64,000 bases of DNA from Pirellulales bacterium (GCA_036267355.1 DATAWG010000020.1:1-64000), one strand, 5' to 3'; shown: positions 1 to 9,331, counted from the stretch's first letter. The notes: a model not told the origin generated them from the sequence alone. Numbers and translations: made by a program.

Positions 1-925
1 AATTCACCAGCCCCTTGGTTACTAGCATGAACACGTCTTCCAGCGTCGGATCCTTGTCGGCATAGCTGCGCACGCGCACGCCTTCGCGCATCAGGTGCTC
101 GAGCAGTTCGGCCACTTTCGCATCGTCGCCTTGGAGTTCGACTGTCGCCCGATGGTCTTCGACGCGCACATCGCGCGTTTCCGGCATGCTGCGAATGATC
201 GATAGGCCGATGTCCATGCGGTCGACGAATTTGATCTCGATCAGCCGATTGCGGCGGATGCGGCGATACACCTCTTCGATCGGCCCGTGCAGCAGCAATT
301 GGCCGCGCTCGATGATGCCGACCGAAGTGCAGCAATCGGCCAACTCGCTCAAGATATGGCTCGAGATGAGAATCGTCTTGCCCATGCGGCGGAGCTCTTT
401 CATCAGCGCCTTGAACTCCATGCGGGCCCGCGGATCGAGGCCGCTCGACGGCTCGTCGAGGATCAGCACCGGCGGATCGTGCACGAGCGTCTTGGCGAGG
501 CACAGCCGCTGCTTCATGCCGCGCGACAGGCCGTTGACGAAATCGTCGCGCTTGTGCGTGAGATCCAAAAGCTCGAGCACATCGCAGATGACCTGCTTGC
601 GCCGGTCGCGCGGGATGAGATAGGCCACAGCGAAAAAATCCAAGAACTCCCAGACTTTCATCCCATCATAGACGCCGAAATTGTCGGGCATATAGCCGAC
701 GCTGCGGCGAACGCCGAGCGGATCGCGCGTCACGCTGTGGCCGTTGATCACGCCTTCTCCGCGAGTGGCTTTGAGCAGCGTCGACAGAAAGCGGATCGTG
801 GTGCTCTTGCCCGCCCCGTTCGGGCCGATGAAACCGAACATCTCCCCCGCCTCGATCTTCAAATTCAAGCCATCGACGGCTTTGAATTCGCCGTAGTGCT
901 TCGTGAAATCGGTGAGTTCGATCAT
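1..925 (-). CDS. ABC transporter ATP-binding protein, ABC-2 exporter type (3' end outside window)
   Basis: Energises an ABC-2 (NatA/CcmA-type) exporter at the inner membrane. Translating the minus strand from the ATG at 925 gives 308 residues with no stop before the edge. Walker A GPNGAGKST is at residues 34-42, the signature region reads LSRGMKQ, and Walker B is LILDEPSSGLDP. The visible part is about the full length of the family, so little is missing. The start directly follows a C-rich heptamer tract (926-960) with no Shine-Dalgarno sequence. It lies 56 bp behind the large membrane protein at 982-3666 and is probably co-transcribed with it. A permease partner is expected beyond the left edge. 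Substrate unknown. Confidence 0.93.
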   Translation of the reverse strand, partial: MIELTDFTKHYGEFKAVDGLNLKIEAGEMFGFIGPNGAGKSTTIRFLSTLLKATRGEGVINGHSVTRDPLGVRRSVGYMPDNFGVYDGMKVWEFLDFFAVAYLIPRDRRKQVICDVLELLDLTHKRDDFVNGLSRGMKQRLCLAKTLVHDPPVLILDEPSSGLDPRARMEFKALMKELRRMGKTILISSHILSELADCCTSVGIIERGQLLLHGPIEEVYRRIRRNRLIEIKFVDRMDIGLSIIRSMPETRDVRVEDHRATVELQGDDAKVAELLEHLMREGVRVRSYADKDPTLEDVFMLVTKGLVN

Positions 926-960
926 GAGGAAGGGGCGAGGGCGAGGGGCGAGGGGCGATT
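926..960. repeat. C/G-rich heptamer tract
   Basis: Tandem units close to CCCCTCG (minus-strand sense) fill the gap between the 894-residue membrane protein and the ABC ATPase and run right up to the ATPase start codon. The same tract type recurs at many gene boundaries in this window. Confidence 0.8.
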
Positions 961-981
961 GTTCGGGTGCGGGCGATAGGG

Positions 982-3666
982 TTAGGGGGAAGGAGCAGGG
1001 GTGGGCGGGGCAGTTGGTTCTTCGGGAGGCTCGGGCGGGGCGTTTTGCGTGGGGCGGAGGTTGACGTCGGCTTCGGGGGGGGCGGGCGGAGCATAACGCA
1101 GGTTTGCGACGACAAACACGCTGGCTCGGGTCGCTTGAGAGGCCTGCGGCGTCACTTCCATTCCCGGCAGCGGCTCGGCGAGCAAACCGACGAGCCGCAT
1201 GTCGCCGGGTTTGAATCCGTCGCGATTCGTGACGATTTCCACCACCGAACCTCCAACGACACTTGCCGCGGCAGCACGGCGCTCGGCCGATCGCGCACGG
1301 GGAGAATCCGGGTCGTCGTCTTCGGGCGCTGGCGGAGCTTGCCGCCCCGGAGCTGCCGCCGGATGGTCGAGCGGCATCTCGCCGCCGCTCGCTGCCGCCA
1401 ATTCCGGCAGCGCCGGTGAGCCTCGCGGCACGGGTTTGAAATCGAGCATGCGGTCGGAGTCGGCGGGAAGTTCGCCGATCCAGGCGGCGTCGAAATCGCC
1501 GTTCGGCTCGCGCCACACGACGCCTGCTTGCTGGAGCGTGAATTTCGAGCGGTTGAAAATCTTCAGCCGGCCCCCTTCGGTCGCGCAGGAAACCCCGCCG
1601 CCGAAATCGAACATCTGTTCGCTGTGCAACATCGCCGTCGAATTACTGGAAACGTCGAAATCGGTCAGCCGAACGTCGGCGTCGCGGTGCAGCATCACGG
1701 TTCGAGCATCCTGACGCAACCGCGATTCGCCGCCCAGGGCAAACGGCTCGACCAGCGCATGCGGATCGTCGAAGCGGATGTCGTAGGTCGTGGAAAGCGA
1801 TGTGTAAAGGGCGGTGTAGCGGGTGAGATGGGCACGCGGATAATTTGGCTGCAGCTCGACCACGTCGATCTCGGTCTGCGAGCGGGCGAAGCCGATATTC
1901 AAATGCGCCGCCTTCGTGACCACGACCGCGCCCAAAATCGCGATCATCGGAGCGGCAACCCACGCCCATTCGACGCGGCCGATCCAATTGAAAAGCCCCC
2001 AATTCAATGGCCCCAGAATCACCAGATACGCGACCAGCATCCAGGCGACGAACATCGGCTTCGGGATCGTGATGCCCGCTGCGGTGCGGAGCGACTGGCG
2101 CGCGGCGGATGATATGCCGCCGAAATCGGTCCACGCTCCGACACCGGAACCGACCAACTCCCCATCGGTTATGAAATTTTCCCGATGCGACCCCGACGGA
2201 AACTGGGGTGGAGGCTGCATGGCGTCGTCGGCTTGCTCCTGCTGCGGTGGCGCGAAAGCGATTCCACTATCGCCCGCAAATTCGCCATCGTCAGCCATGT
2301 CGCGGCTTAGATAGCGCAGGCCGCAAGTTAGCCGCGGATCGAAGCGATTCTCATTTCGATCGGCCCACTGGGGCGCCCAATCATGGTCGAGATCGTCGGT
2401 CGTAACGTATTGGCGCGGCGGATGCCGCAGCAGGCAGGCGTTCAACAGCGTGTCGAAGCCCGGCCAGTTCAAGAGTTCGCGCTGTGTGAGATGAAATGCC
2501 GTAACCACGATCCGGCCACGGCCAACCGCGGCTTCAGCAATGAGACTCGTGCTCCCTTGCGGCAGCCAATGCGCCGCTGGGCGTAGACTGAGTTCGACGC
2601 CGCTCCACGGCCGCACCGGCTCGAGCGGCAAGTAGCGCTGCGGGACGTCGGAGACAAATCGCCGTTTCGACCATGTCGGCGGTCCGTCGGGGCCGGTCGG
2701 CTGCACTGCGGCCACCAGCGGCGCGAGCGATTCGGCCGTCAGCGTGCGGCTCTTTCCAGCCGTCGCGGGCAAATAGGGATCGAGAAAACTGTTGTGCAAC
2801 CGCGTGAGTGTGTCGGGCCCGCTGACGATGAGCTGGCCGCCCCAGTGGAGCCAATCGAGCATCGCCTGCTGTTGTTCGAGCGACAGCAGGCCCGGATCGA
2901 CGTCGTCCCAGAGCACGTAGGCCGTGCTGGTCCAAGCCAGCGAATTCGACGGCAGCGGAACGTATTTATCCACTCGCGGCGAGTTGACGCGATAGTAGGC
3001 GAGATTGCCGTCCCACGACGCCCCCTTCAGCGCGTCCTTGCGAGCGAACGATTTATAGCGCGACGGCTCGCGGGCCAGGATCACGAAATAATACTGGTAG
3101 GCGGGCATCGGCGAGAGCTCTTGCGAAACCGGCATGGCCACTTCGGCGCCGCCGCGGGTGTCGATTCGGTCGCGCACCCACGGCTTGTGCTCGCTGCGCG
3201 GGATGAAGAGCGTTTGGTCGAGATATTTTTCGCGTCCCTTGGGCAATACGACATTGCGCGTGGCAAGCAGCAGATAGGGCTGGCGATCCAGTTCGAGGGG
3301 CACGGCTTGGGTGTCGAGGCGGGCAAAAACATCCGCCTCCATCGATCCGACGAAGTCGAAGTTGTTCGCCGTTATTTTTCGCGTCGCGCTGAGCCAGTGT
3401 CCCGGCTTGGCTGCCGAGAGCGGGTTTTCCGGATCGGCGGGTTGCACGCGCAGATCGGAGATTTCGAAATCGGGCTTCGGCTTTTCTTTTTTCTTCTTCT
3501 CTTCTTCCTTCTGTTGTGCGGCCGTTTTTGCGGCATCGGCTTGTTGCTTGCCGGCGTCGGACTTTCCCCAGCCCCGCCAACCCAAGATCGGCAGTGCGAT
3601 CCAAATCAACGGCAATAGCAGTGCGGCGCAAACGAAGAGAGAGAACAGTTTGAATCGACGGGACAT
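982..3666 (-). CDS. Large membrane-anchored protein of an ABC export locus, function unknown
   Basis: 894 residues. One N-terminal membrane segment (about residues 7-28) is followed by a Lys/Glu-rich charged stretch (about 40-65). A long extracytoplasmic part follows; one section (about residues 245-290, containing VLWDDVDPGLLS and GGQLIVSGP) resembles the class-I glutamine-amidotransferase-like fold seen in gliding-type ABC accessory proteins. Two more hydrophobic segments lie near 537-560 and 570-590, then a beta-rich C-terminal region with a Pro-rich end. It sits directly upstream of an ABC-2 ATPase, so a role as accessory or substrate-handling subunit of that exporter is inferred. I cannot assign a specific family from sequence alone. 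Confidence 0.8.
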   Translation of the reverse strand: MSRRFKLFSLFVCAALLLPLIWIALPILGWRGWGKSDAGKQQADAAKTAAQQKEEEKKKKEKPKPDFEISDLRVQPADPENPLSAAKPGHWLSATRKITANNFDFVGSMEADVFARLDTQAVPLELDRQPYLLLATRNVVLPKGREKYLDQTLFIPRSEHKPWVRDRIDTRGGAEVAMPVSQELSPMPAYQYYFVILAREPSRYKSFARKDALKGASWDGNLAYYRVNSPRVDKYVPLPSNSLAWTSTAYVLWDDVDPGLLSLEQQQAMLDWLHWGGQLIVSGPDTLTRLHNSFLDPYLPATAGKSRTLTAESLAPLVAAVQPTGPDGPPTWSKRRFVSDVPQRYLPLEPVRPWSGVELSLRPAAHWLPQGSTSLIAEAAVGRGRIVVTAFHLTQRELLNWPGFDTLLNACLLRHPPRQYVTTDDLDHDWAPQWADRNENRFDPRLTCGLRYLSRDMADDGEFAGDSGIAFAPPQQEQADDAMQPPPQFPSGSHRENFITDGELVGSGVGAWTDFGGISSAARQSLRTAAGITIPKPMFVAWMLVAYLVILGPLNWGLFNWIGRVEWAWVAAPMIAILGAVVVTKAAHLNIGFARSQTEIDVVELQPNYPRAHLTRYTALYTSLSTTYDIRFDDPHALVEPFALGGESRLRQDARTVMLHRDADVRLTDFDVSSNSTAMLHSEQMFDFGGGVSCATEGGRLKIFNRSKFTLQQAGVVWREPNGDFDAAWIGELPADSDRMLDFKPVPRGSPALPELAAASGGEMPLDHPAAAPGRQAPPAPEDDDPDSPRARSAERRAAAASVVGGSVVEIVTNRDGFKPGDMRLVGLLAEPLPGMEVTPQASQATRASVFVVANLRYAPPAPPEADVNLRPTQNAPPEPPEEPTAPPTPAPSP

Positions 3667-3755
3667 GGCGAACCGCGCGGCAGCAAAGACGAGGCCTCTT
3701 CCGATCCTGCCCCTGAGTGTAATGCACCCCGGCCGCTGGGGAAAGATATTCGCAT

Positions 3756-4886
3756 TCAGCGAGCGCCGCCGTTTCCTTGCGGCAGCGGGTGATTCCTTTT
3801 TTTCGCGGGGGGAACAACACCCTTCACGGACGACGGCGCGAGCTTCGCTTGCGACGGTTGGGCCGCGCCTTCTGGGGGCGTGGTCGGAATGGCAGGCGAA
3901 TCGGTCGGCGCAGTGTCCACATCACCGCTGGTGTCGAGAAATACGTCGACTTGCATGCCGACGAACAAGCCCGGTTCGTCGCGGTCGACCTGGTAGATCA
4001 CCTGCAATACGCGCGTGTCGACCCGCTCGGTGTTGTCGCCGGTGAGCGATTGTTTCGGGATCACGTAGGGTTCGACGCGCACGAAGCGCATCGGGAACCG
4101 CTTGCTCGGGTCGCCGCGCGGCGAGGCAAACGCGGGCACGCCCGGCCGGAAATACGGATAGGCTCGGGGAATATCGTTCTCGTCGATATCCACGCGGACG
4201 TTCAGATTGTGAACGCTGCCGAGCAAGAGCAGCGCTTGCGAGGGCGGGGTGCCGACGTATTCACCGGGCCGCAGGTTGACCTGCAACACCTTGCCGTCGA
4301 CCGGCGCTCGAACGAGGCAGCGGCCGATGTCGGTCTTGGTTTGCCCGATCTGCGCCTCGGCCTGTTGGATGGCAGCCCGCGAGAGATTGATATTCGCGAC
4401 GGCCTGGTCTTCCTGCGCCTGGTACTGGTCCAACTGCAACTCGCTGACCGCGCCGGAATTTCCCTTGAAGAGGGTCTTGAATCGCTCGTTGGTCGCCTTG
4501 GCGAGGCGCAGCGAGGCTTCGTTGAGTTCGAGTTGGGCATTGGCGGAAGCGAGATTCGCTTCTTGAAATTTGAGCAGGGCTTCGAGAGCCCGGGTGTCGA
4601 CAAGGAACAATTTGTCGCCCGCCTTCACGCGCTGCCCGACTTTTTCCACCGGCACGTAGACTTCGAGCACCACACCGGGTAGCGCCGAGCCGATGGCGAT
4701 ATTCTCCGTTTCGGCCTCGACGATTCCGGCCCCGGCCACGGTTTGACTGAACGGGGTGCGCGGCGGTTCGATCGGCGGCGGAGGTTTGGGGGCGGTTTGC
4801 TGCGCCCGCATCACATGCCACACTGAAAACACGAGCATGACAATTGCCAACAGCGGCAGAAACAACTTGGTGAATTTCGATGTCAC
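3756..4886 (-). CDS. HlyD/DevB-type membrane fusion (periplasmic adaptor) protein
   Basis: 376 residues. The GTG start at 4886 is chosen because a GAGG lies 8 nt upstream and because it puts the hydrophobic anchor (LFLPLLAIVMLVFSVW) near the N-terminus; an upstream in-frame ATG at 4964 would add 26 unlikely residues. After the anchor comes a biotinyl-lipoyl half (GVVLEVYVPVEKVGQRVKAGD), a long Ala/Gln/Glu-rich helical hairpin, the second lipoyl half (VRAPVDGKVLQVNLRPGEYV), then beta-barrel regions. It follows two DevC-like permeases in the same direction, the usual company of a DevBCA or MacA-type export system. A Pro/Lys-rich tail ends the protein. Substrate unknown. Confidence 0.9.
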   Translation of the reverse strand: MTSKFTKLFLPLLAIVMLVFSVWHVMRAQQTAPKPPPPIEPPRTPFSQTVAGAGIVEAETENIAIGSALPGVVLEVYVPVEKVGQRVKAGDKLFLVDTRALEALLKFQEANLASANAQLELNEASLRLAKATNERFKTLFKGNSGAVSELQLDQYQAQEDQAVANINLSRAAIQQAEAQIGQTKTDIGRCLVRAPVDGKVLQVNLRPGEYVGTPPSQALLLLGSVHNLNVRVDIDENDIPRAYPYFRPGVPAFASPRGDPSKRFPMRFVRVEPYVIPKQSLTGDNTERVDTRVLQVIYQVDRDEPGLFVGMQVDVFLDTSGDVDTAPTDSPAIPTTPPEGAAQPSQAKLAPSSVKGVVPPAKKRNHPLPQGNGGAR

Positions 4887-4987
4887 GGATATTGCCTCGC
4901 TTGCTGCGATTGTCGAACGGCTAGAAAGTGCAGTGTGTGCGAAATGGAGTGGCGAATCAAACACGCCTCGCCGGCTTTTCGTCTAAG

Positions 4988-5120
4988 CACCGAGTCACCG
5001 AGAACACCGAGACGACAAGGCCGAGTCGAAGGGTTGTGTGTTTCAGCGCCTGCGGCGATCGGCGTCGCTCGTTCATTCGGATGCTTCCGCTGCTCTCGGT
5101 GTTCGCTGTGGCTCTGGTGG
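4988..5120. repeat. Imperfect inverted repeat (CACCGAG type) between permease and adaptor genes
   Basis: A left arm of repeated CACCGAGA-like units (4988-5016) faces a right arm rich in CTCTCGGTGTTCGCTGTG (5093-5120). The element fills the gap between the first permease and the adaptor gene. A related inverted repeat built from CGCGGAGA units lies at 6309-6450 between the two permeases, and a single copy lies at 11251-11283. Confidence 0.55.
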
Positions 5121-5132
5121 TTAGCAATCGAT

Positions 5133-6266
5133 TCAATTCCGAAACACGACGGCCGGCTCAAGCACCAGCACGCGATAGATGCTGATCAAGCTGGCGATCG
5201 CCACGATGAATCCTACGCTCACGGCCGTGCCGACCAGGATCTGCCACGGCATGTAAAACGATATTTCGGTGTTGTGCGTGGCCACGCCGAATAGCGTGGC
5301 CAGCCCCACGCCCAAACTATAGCCGATCAGCCCGACCACGAGCGCCTGAATGAGCACCATGCCGACAATCCGCCGATTGCTGACGCCCATGGCCTTCAGC
5401 GCCCCGAACTGATTTTGATTTTCGAGGACGAATGTATAAAACGTCTGCCCCGCAATCGCGCAACCGACGATGAATCCCAGCCCGACCGTGATGCCGAAAT
5501 TGATCGGGATGCCAGTGCGCTTGAGATAATAAGAAATCGTTTTCCAGGCGAAATCGTCGCGCGTGATGGCGATCAGGCCTGTTTGTTGGCGAATTCGAGC
5601 ACACACTCGCTTCGCCGACGCTCCGGGCTTGACGGCTGCCAGCACGAACGGCATCACGCGCCGCTCCTGCGGGATAAATTGCAGCGCGAGGCTATAGCGC
5701 GTGTAGAGCACCGGAAACGTTTGAAACGTGCGCGAGGCACGGCAAATGCCCACCAACACGGCCCGATGGTCGTTCATTTCCAACAGTCGGCCGGTGCGGA
5801 GCGGCTGGCGCGGCCAGAGATAATGATAACCCTCTTCATCCATGATGACGGCGTCGGGCTGCCGCAGATCGGCAAGCGAACCGAGCACGATTTTTGTCGG
5901 TGCGCCGACCATCGTCGCGTCGTCGAGGCCCAAGACGATCGCCTGCTGATATTTGCCGTTGCCCAATTTCAGCCGTGCCTGACCCTTATAGAAGTGCACC
6001 GCCCAGGCCACGCCGGGCACTCCCTGCACGCGCTGCAAATAATCTTCCTTCATCGGCTTCAATTCGTCGATGTAATCGACGTTCGGGTCCATCACCCAAA
6101 CATCGGCCTCGGCGATGTCTTGCAATTGGCTCGTGGTGCGCAACAGCAGGCCGCAAAAAATCGAAAGCTGCTGTGCGATCAGCAGCGCGGCAAACGTGAT
6201 CCCGGCGACGATGCCAAAATACTTGGCCCGATCGCCGACGAGCATCTTCAGAGCGATCCATCTCAT
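5133..6266 (-). CDS. DevC/FtsX-like ABC transporter permease (copy 1)
   Basis: 377 residues. The ATG at 6266 (MRWIALKMLVGDRAKYFGIV) is preferred to an in-frame ATG six codons upstream because it aligns with the start of the paralogue next door. There is one N-terminal membrane helix, a large extracytoplasmic domain (about residues 40-250), then three C-terminal helices (INFGITVGLGFIVGCAIAGQ; MVLIQALVVGLIGYSLGVGL; ILVGTAVSVGFIVAIASLIS). This is the MacB_PCD/FtsX layout of DevC permeases. It is a diverged tandem duplicate of the gene at 6485-7627. No LolD/DevA-type ATPase adjoins it. Confidence 0.92.
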   Translation of the reverse strand: MRWIALKMLVGDRAKYFGIVAGITFAALLIAQQLSIFCGLLLRTTSQLQDIAEADVWVMDPNVDYIDELKPMKEDYLQRVQGVPGVAWAVHFYKGQARLKLGNGKYQQAIVLGLDDATMVGAPTKIVLGSLADLRQPDAVIMDEEGYHYLWPRQPLRTGRLLEMNDHRAVLVGICRASRTFQTFPVLYTRYSLALQFIPQERRVMPFVLAAVKPGASAKRVCARIRQQTGLIAITRDDFAWKTISYYLKRTGIPINFGITVGLGFIVGCAIAGQTFYTFVLENQNQFGALKAMGVSNRRIVGMVLIQALVVGLIGYSLGVGLATLFGVATHNTEISFYMPWQILVGTAVSVGFIVAIASLISIYRVLVLEPAVVFRN

Positions 6267-6308
6267 GGTTTCACGCTGGGGCAACGACGGAAAAATGAAA
6301 ACATCTCA

Positions 6309-6450
6309 GGCGGAGACGCGGGGGACGCGGAGAAACCGAGATCAATCAACAACACAAAACCCTCTGTTCGGAACATCCTGCAAGCGAAGTCCCAAAATCC
6401 AATTCGTGCCTTATCTTTCCTCCCTCTTCTCTCCGCGTCTCCGCGTGAGC
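6309..6450. repeat. Inverted repeat of CGCGGAGA units between the two permease genes
   Basis: The left arm at 6309-6333 contains two GACGCGG(G)GA-like units. The right arm at 6428-6450 reads as their reverse complement (CTCCGCGTCTCCGCGTGAG). It lies in the gap between the tandem permeases and is absent from the coding regions. Confidence 0.55.
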
Positions 6451-6484
6451 TGCCTTCGTCTCGTCGTCTCTCCGCTGCCTCGCG

Positions 6485-7627
6485 TCATCGGAAGGCCGTC
6501 GCCGGTTCGAGTGTCAGCACGCGGCGGAGGCTGAACACCGACGTCACGAGCACGATCAGCGCCATCGCCACAGCCGTGCCGGCGGGGATTTGCCACACCA
6601 TGTCGGCGGCCATCGGAATCGTTTTCAATCGCAGCGCCAGAATCTCTTCGATGCCGCACGTCATCCCCAAGCCGATTCCGTAGCCGATCAGTCCCACGAA
6701 AAATCCCTGGATCAGAACCATGCCGATGATCCGCGGGTTTGTCAAACCCATTGCCTTGAGTGCGGCGAAATGCCGCAGGTTGCTGATCGTAAACAGATGA
6801 AACGTTTGCCCGGCGATCGAGGCCCCGATAATGAAGCCCAACAACACGGTGGTGCCGAAATTGATCGGGATGCCCGTGCGGCGCAAATAATACGTGATCG
6901 TCATCCAAGCGAAGTTGCGCTGCGACAGCGCGAGCCGGCCGGTCTGCTGCAAAATCCGTTGGCAAACTTCATCGACCGGCACTCCGCTCTGCGCTTTCGC
7001 CAGGATGAACGACAGCGTGCGCCGCTCTTGCGCCGAATAGCGCAGCGCCTGGCTGTAGGTGGTGTAGACGATGGGAAATGTCTGAAACGTCGGCGATGCC
7101 CGGCAGATGCCGACGATATGGGCCCGGGTGTCGTTCATTTCGAACGTCTCGCCGATTCGCAGCGGTTGATTTGGCCAGAGATAGCGGAAGCCGTATTCGT
7201 CGATGATCACGGCATCGGGGCTGCGCAAATCGCCGATCGAGCCCAAGAGCATCTGCGGCGGTGCGCCGACCAACGTCTGATCGTCGAGCCCCAGCACGAT
7301 GAACTGCTTGAAATTTCCCTCGCGAAACTGCGCCTGAGCCAGACCTTTGTAGAGCGGCACGGCCCAGGCCACGCCGCTGACACCGCGAACGCGATACAAA
7401 TCATCGTCCGAGAGCGGCGTAATGTCGTCGACGAATTCCACGCTGGGATCCATCACCCAGATGTCGGCCCCGCTGATATCGCGGATTTGGCTCGTGGTAT
7501 TGCGCATCAAGCCCACGAAAATCGACGCCTGCTGCGCCATCAGCATGCATGCGAACGCGATCCCGAAAACAATGGCGAAATACTTGCCACGGTTTCCGAT
7601 CAACATCCGTAGCGCAATCCAACTCAT
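6485..7627 (-). CDS. DevC/FtsX-like ABC transporter permease (copy 2)
   Basis: 380 residues from the ATG at 7627 (MSWIALRMLIGNRGKYFAIV). A reading frame open further upstream is not used, because the homology with the neighbouring paralogue begins here. Same architecture as copy 1: one N-terminal helix, a soluble domain containing DISGADIWVMDPSVEFVDD, then three C-terminal helices. Copies 1 and 2 share long stretches such as WVMDP, GLDD..VGAP and RTGIPINFG, so they are paralogues and may form a heterodimer. First gene of the export block, downstream of miaA. Confidence 0.92.
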   Translation of the reverse strand: MSWIALRMLIGNRGKYFAIVFGIAFACMLMAQQASIFVGLMRNTTSQIRDISGADIWVMDPSVEFVDDITPLSDDDLYRVRGVSGVAWAVPLYKGLAQAQFREGNFKQFIVLGLDDQTLVGAPPQMLLGSIGDLRSPDAVIIDEYGFRYLWPNQPLRIGETFEMNDTRAHIVGICRASPTFQTFPIVYTTYSQALRYSAQERRTLSFILAKAQSGVPVDEVCQRILQQTGRLALSQRNFAWMTITYYLRRTGIPINFGTTVLLGFIIGASIAGQTFHLFTISNLRHFAALKAMGLTNPRIIGMVLIQGFFVGLIGYGIGLGMTCGIEEILALRLKTIPMAADMVWQIPAGTAVAMALIVLVTSVFSLRRVLTLEPATAFR

Positions 7628-7783
7628 GCCGGCACGACCGTCCAACTGCCCACGCTTGTGAAAGAATCGTTCAACATGCATTCTACCGGCTGGTTGCAAA
7701 CCAGAGATAGGCGGGGTGTAAATCTTGAATCCCCGAAGGTCGCCCGGTTTCCGTCGCAGCGACGCCGCTTTGACCGCAGACAA

Positions 7784-8746
7784 TCAGCCTCCGCCACGCG
7801 CTGGTTGCAAGCCCGAAGCCGCGGCGACGACGATCCGCTCGGCCACGGCGGCCGGATCAATGCGTTGTTCCACCGCGATCCAGCGGCATTCCGTCAGGCT
7901 ACGCAGCCATGTGAGTTGCCGCTTCGCAAATTGGCGTGTGCGAGTTTTTATCAATTCGGCGGTTTCGGCAAAGCCGCGTTCGCCGGCCAAGTGCTCGAGA
8001 AGCTCGCGGTATCCGACCGCCTGCGAAGCGGTTCGGCTAAGCGCTCGGCCGCTGTCCACGAATTGTCGGGCTTCGTCGAGCCAACCGGCGGCGAACATCG
8101 CATCGACGCGGTCGTTGATCCGCCGGTGCAATTGCTCGCGCGGCCAATCGAGCACGAACACTTGCCGCCGCCCGCTTTCGCCGGCGGCCGTAAATTGCGT
8201 CTGCATGCTGCTGATCGGCTGGCCAGTGTGATGGTAAACCTCGAGGGCGCGGATCAAGCGGCGCGTGTCGTTCGGATGGAGACGATTCGCCGCGGCCAGA
8301 TCGACTGCCGCGAGTTGAGCATGCAGCGCTGCGGAGCCTTCGCGCCGCGCGATCTCCGCCAGTTCGCCGCGAAAGTCCCAGTCGGCCGGCGGCCCGTCGA
8401 ACAGGCCCCGCAGCAATGCCTTGAGATAAAGCGGCGAGCCGCCGACGAACAGCGGCCGTCGCCCACGATCGAGAACCTCCAGGACCGCTCGCTCCGCCGC
8501 GTCGATATATTGCGCAACACTGAAATCTTCGGTCGGCTCGACGAGATCGAGCAGATGATGCGGCACCGCCTGCCGCTCGGCCGCCGGTGGCTTGGCCGTG
8601 CCGATATCGAGCCCGCGATAGACGGCCATTGAATCGAGCGAAAGAATCTCGCCGCCGATCCGCCGCGCCAAATCGTTCGCAACCGCCGACTTGCCGGAGG
8701 CCGTCGGACCGGAAAGAAACCAACATTCTTGGAGACGGGCGAGCAT
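7784..8746 (-). CDS. miaA: tRNA dimethylallyltransferase
   Basis: Transfers a dimethylallyl group to A37 of tRNAs that read codons beginning with U. 320 residues from the ATG at 8746, the family's normal length. The frame stays open upstream to 9175, but those residues are shadow sequence antisense to hisE. Walker A GPTASGKS is at 13-20, and the diagnostic DSMAVYRGLDIGTAKP at 38-53. Later motifs include GGSPLYLKALL, and LHPNDTRRLIRALEVY. On this strand a TATAAT lies only six bases before the ATG (8753-8758), so the message may be leaderless or nearly so. It is followed by the DevC-like permeases with a 156-bp gap. Confidence 0.97.
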   Translation of the reverse strand: MLARLQECWFLSGPTASGKSAVANDLARRIGGEILSLDSMAVYRGLDIGTAKPPAAERQAVPHHLLDLVEPTEDFSVAQYIDAAERAVLEVLDRGRRPLFVGGSPLYLKALLRGLFDGPPADWDFRGELAEIARREGSAALHAQLAAVDLAAANRLHPNDTRRLIRALEVYHHTGQPISSMQTQFTAAGESGRRQVFVLDWPREQLHRRINDRVDAMFAAGWLDEARQFVDSGRALSRTASQAVGYRELLEHLAGERGFAETAELIKTRTRQFAKRQLTWLRSLTECRWIAVEQRIDPAAVAERIVVAAASGLQPARGGG

Positions 8747-8752
8747 TATCCG

Positions 8753-8758
8753 ATTATA
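8753..8758 (-). promoter_or_regulatory. Possible -10 box of miaA
   Basis: A perfect TATAAT on the minus strand ends 6 nt before the miaA start codon. No good -35 is visible at the expected distance. If functional, transcription would begin at or next to the ATG. Confidence 0.35.
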
Positions 8759-8883
8759 GTGGCCCCGAGCCGCCCCGCGCCGCGGCCGATTGCAGGATGG
8801 CAAGATTCTATCTACGATTGCTGATCCATGATGACAGCATGCTCGTGGGCCCCGCTTCGGTTGGCGTAGCCGCGGGATTTCCT

Positions 8884-8918
8884 TAGCCCAGGCTTTTAAG
8901 CTCTGAAGGCCTGGGCTA
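8884..8918. repeat. Inverted repeat upstream of hisE
   Basis: Arms TAGCCCAGGC (8884-8893) and GCCTGGGCTA (8909-8918) enclose a 15-nt loop. It ends 29 bp before hisE in the miaA-hisE divergent region. No T-run follows, so it is better seen as a repeat or 5'-leader hairpin than a terminator. Confidence 0.5.
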
Positions 8919-8947
8919 GGAAAAACGACAACCGTTCTGATCCAGCT

Positions 8948-9292
8948 ATGACCGACCCTGAAGCCCACCGCCTCGCCGACCTGATGGCCACGATCGAAGA
9001 TCGCAAGGCCAACCCGCCCGCCAAATCGTATACGACGACGCTGTTCGCCGGCGGCGTGCAAAAGATCGGTGCGAAAATCACCGAAGAGGCGGCCGAGGTG
9101 GTCGAAGCGGCCGGCGAACCCGATGAAGCCGGCCGCGCGCACCTGATCCGCGAAGCGGCCGATTTGATCTACCATTTATTCGTGATGCTGGCCCAGCGCG
9201 ACGTGCGGCTCGCGGAGGTAGAAGCCGAACTGGCCCGCCGCAGCGGCACCAGCGGCCTCGACGAAAAAGCCTCGCGTTCCAAACCGCAGTAG
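8948..9292 (+). CDS. hisE: Phosphoribosyl-ATP pyrophosphatase
   Basis: Second step of histidine synthesis: hydrolyses phosphoribosyl-ATP to phosphoribosyl-AMP and pyrophosphate. 114 residues, typical for a free-standing HisE. The MazG-like helical core is clear: SYTTTLFAGGVQKIGAKITEEA, then EVVEAA, then REAADLIYHLFVMLA, carrying the acidic residues that bind metal. The partner hisG lies about 1.1 kb downstream on the same strand, separated by a decayed restriction-modification locus. In many genomes these two are adjacent, so the insertion probably split a his pair. Confidence 0.95.
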   Translation: MTDPEAHRLADLMATIEDRKANPPAKSYTTTLFAGGVQKIGAKITEEAAEVVEAAGEPDEAGRAHLIREAADLIYHLFVMLAQRDVRLAEVEAELARRSGTSGLDEKASRSKPQ

Positions 9293-9331
9293 ATCGGTTG
9301 GAGCGAATCAAACTCAAAGCGTTTCGGGCGC

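Noticed and set aside
8747-9175. N-terminal extension of miaA
   Set aside because: It is antisense to hisE; the MiaA homology begins at 8746.
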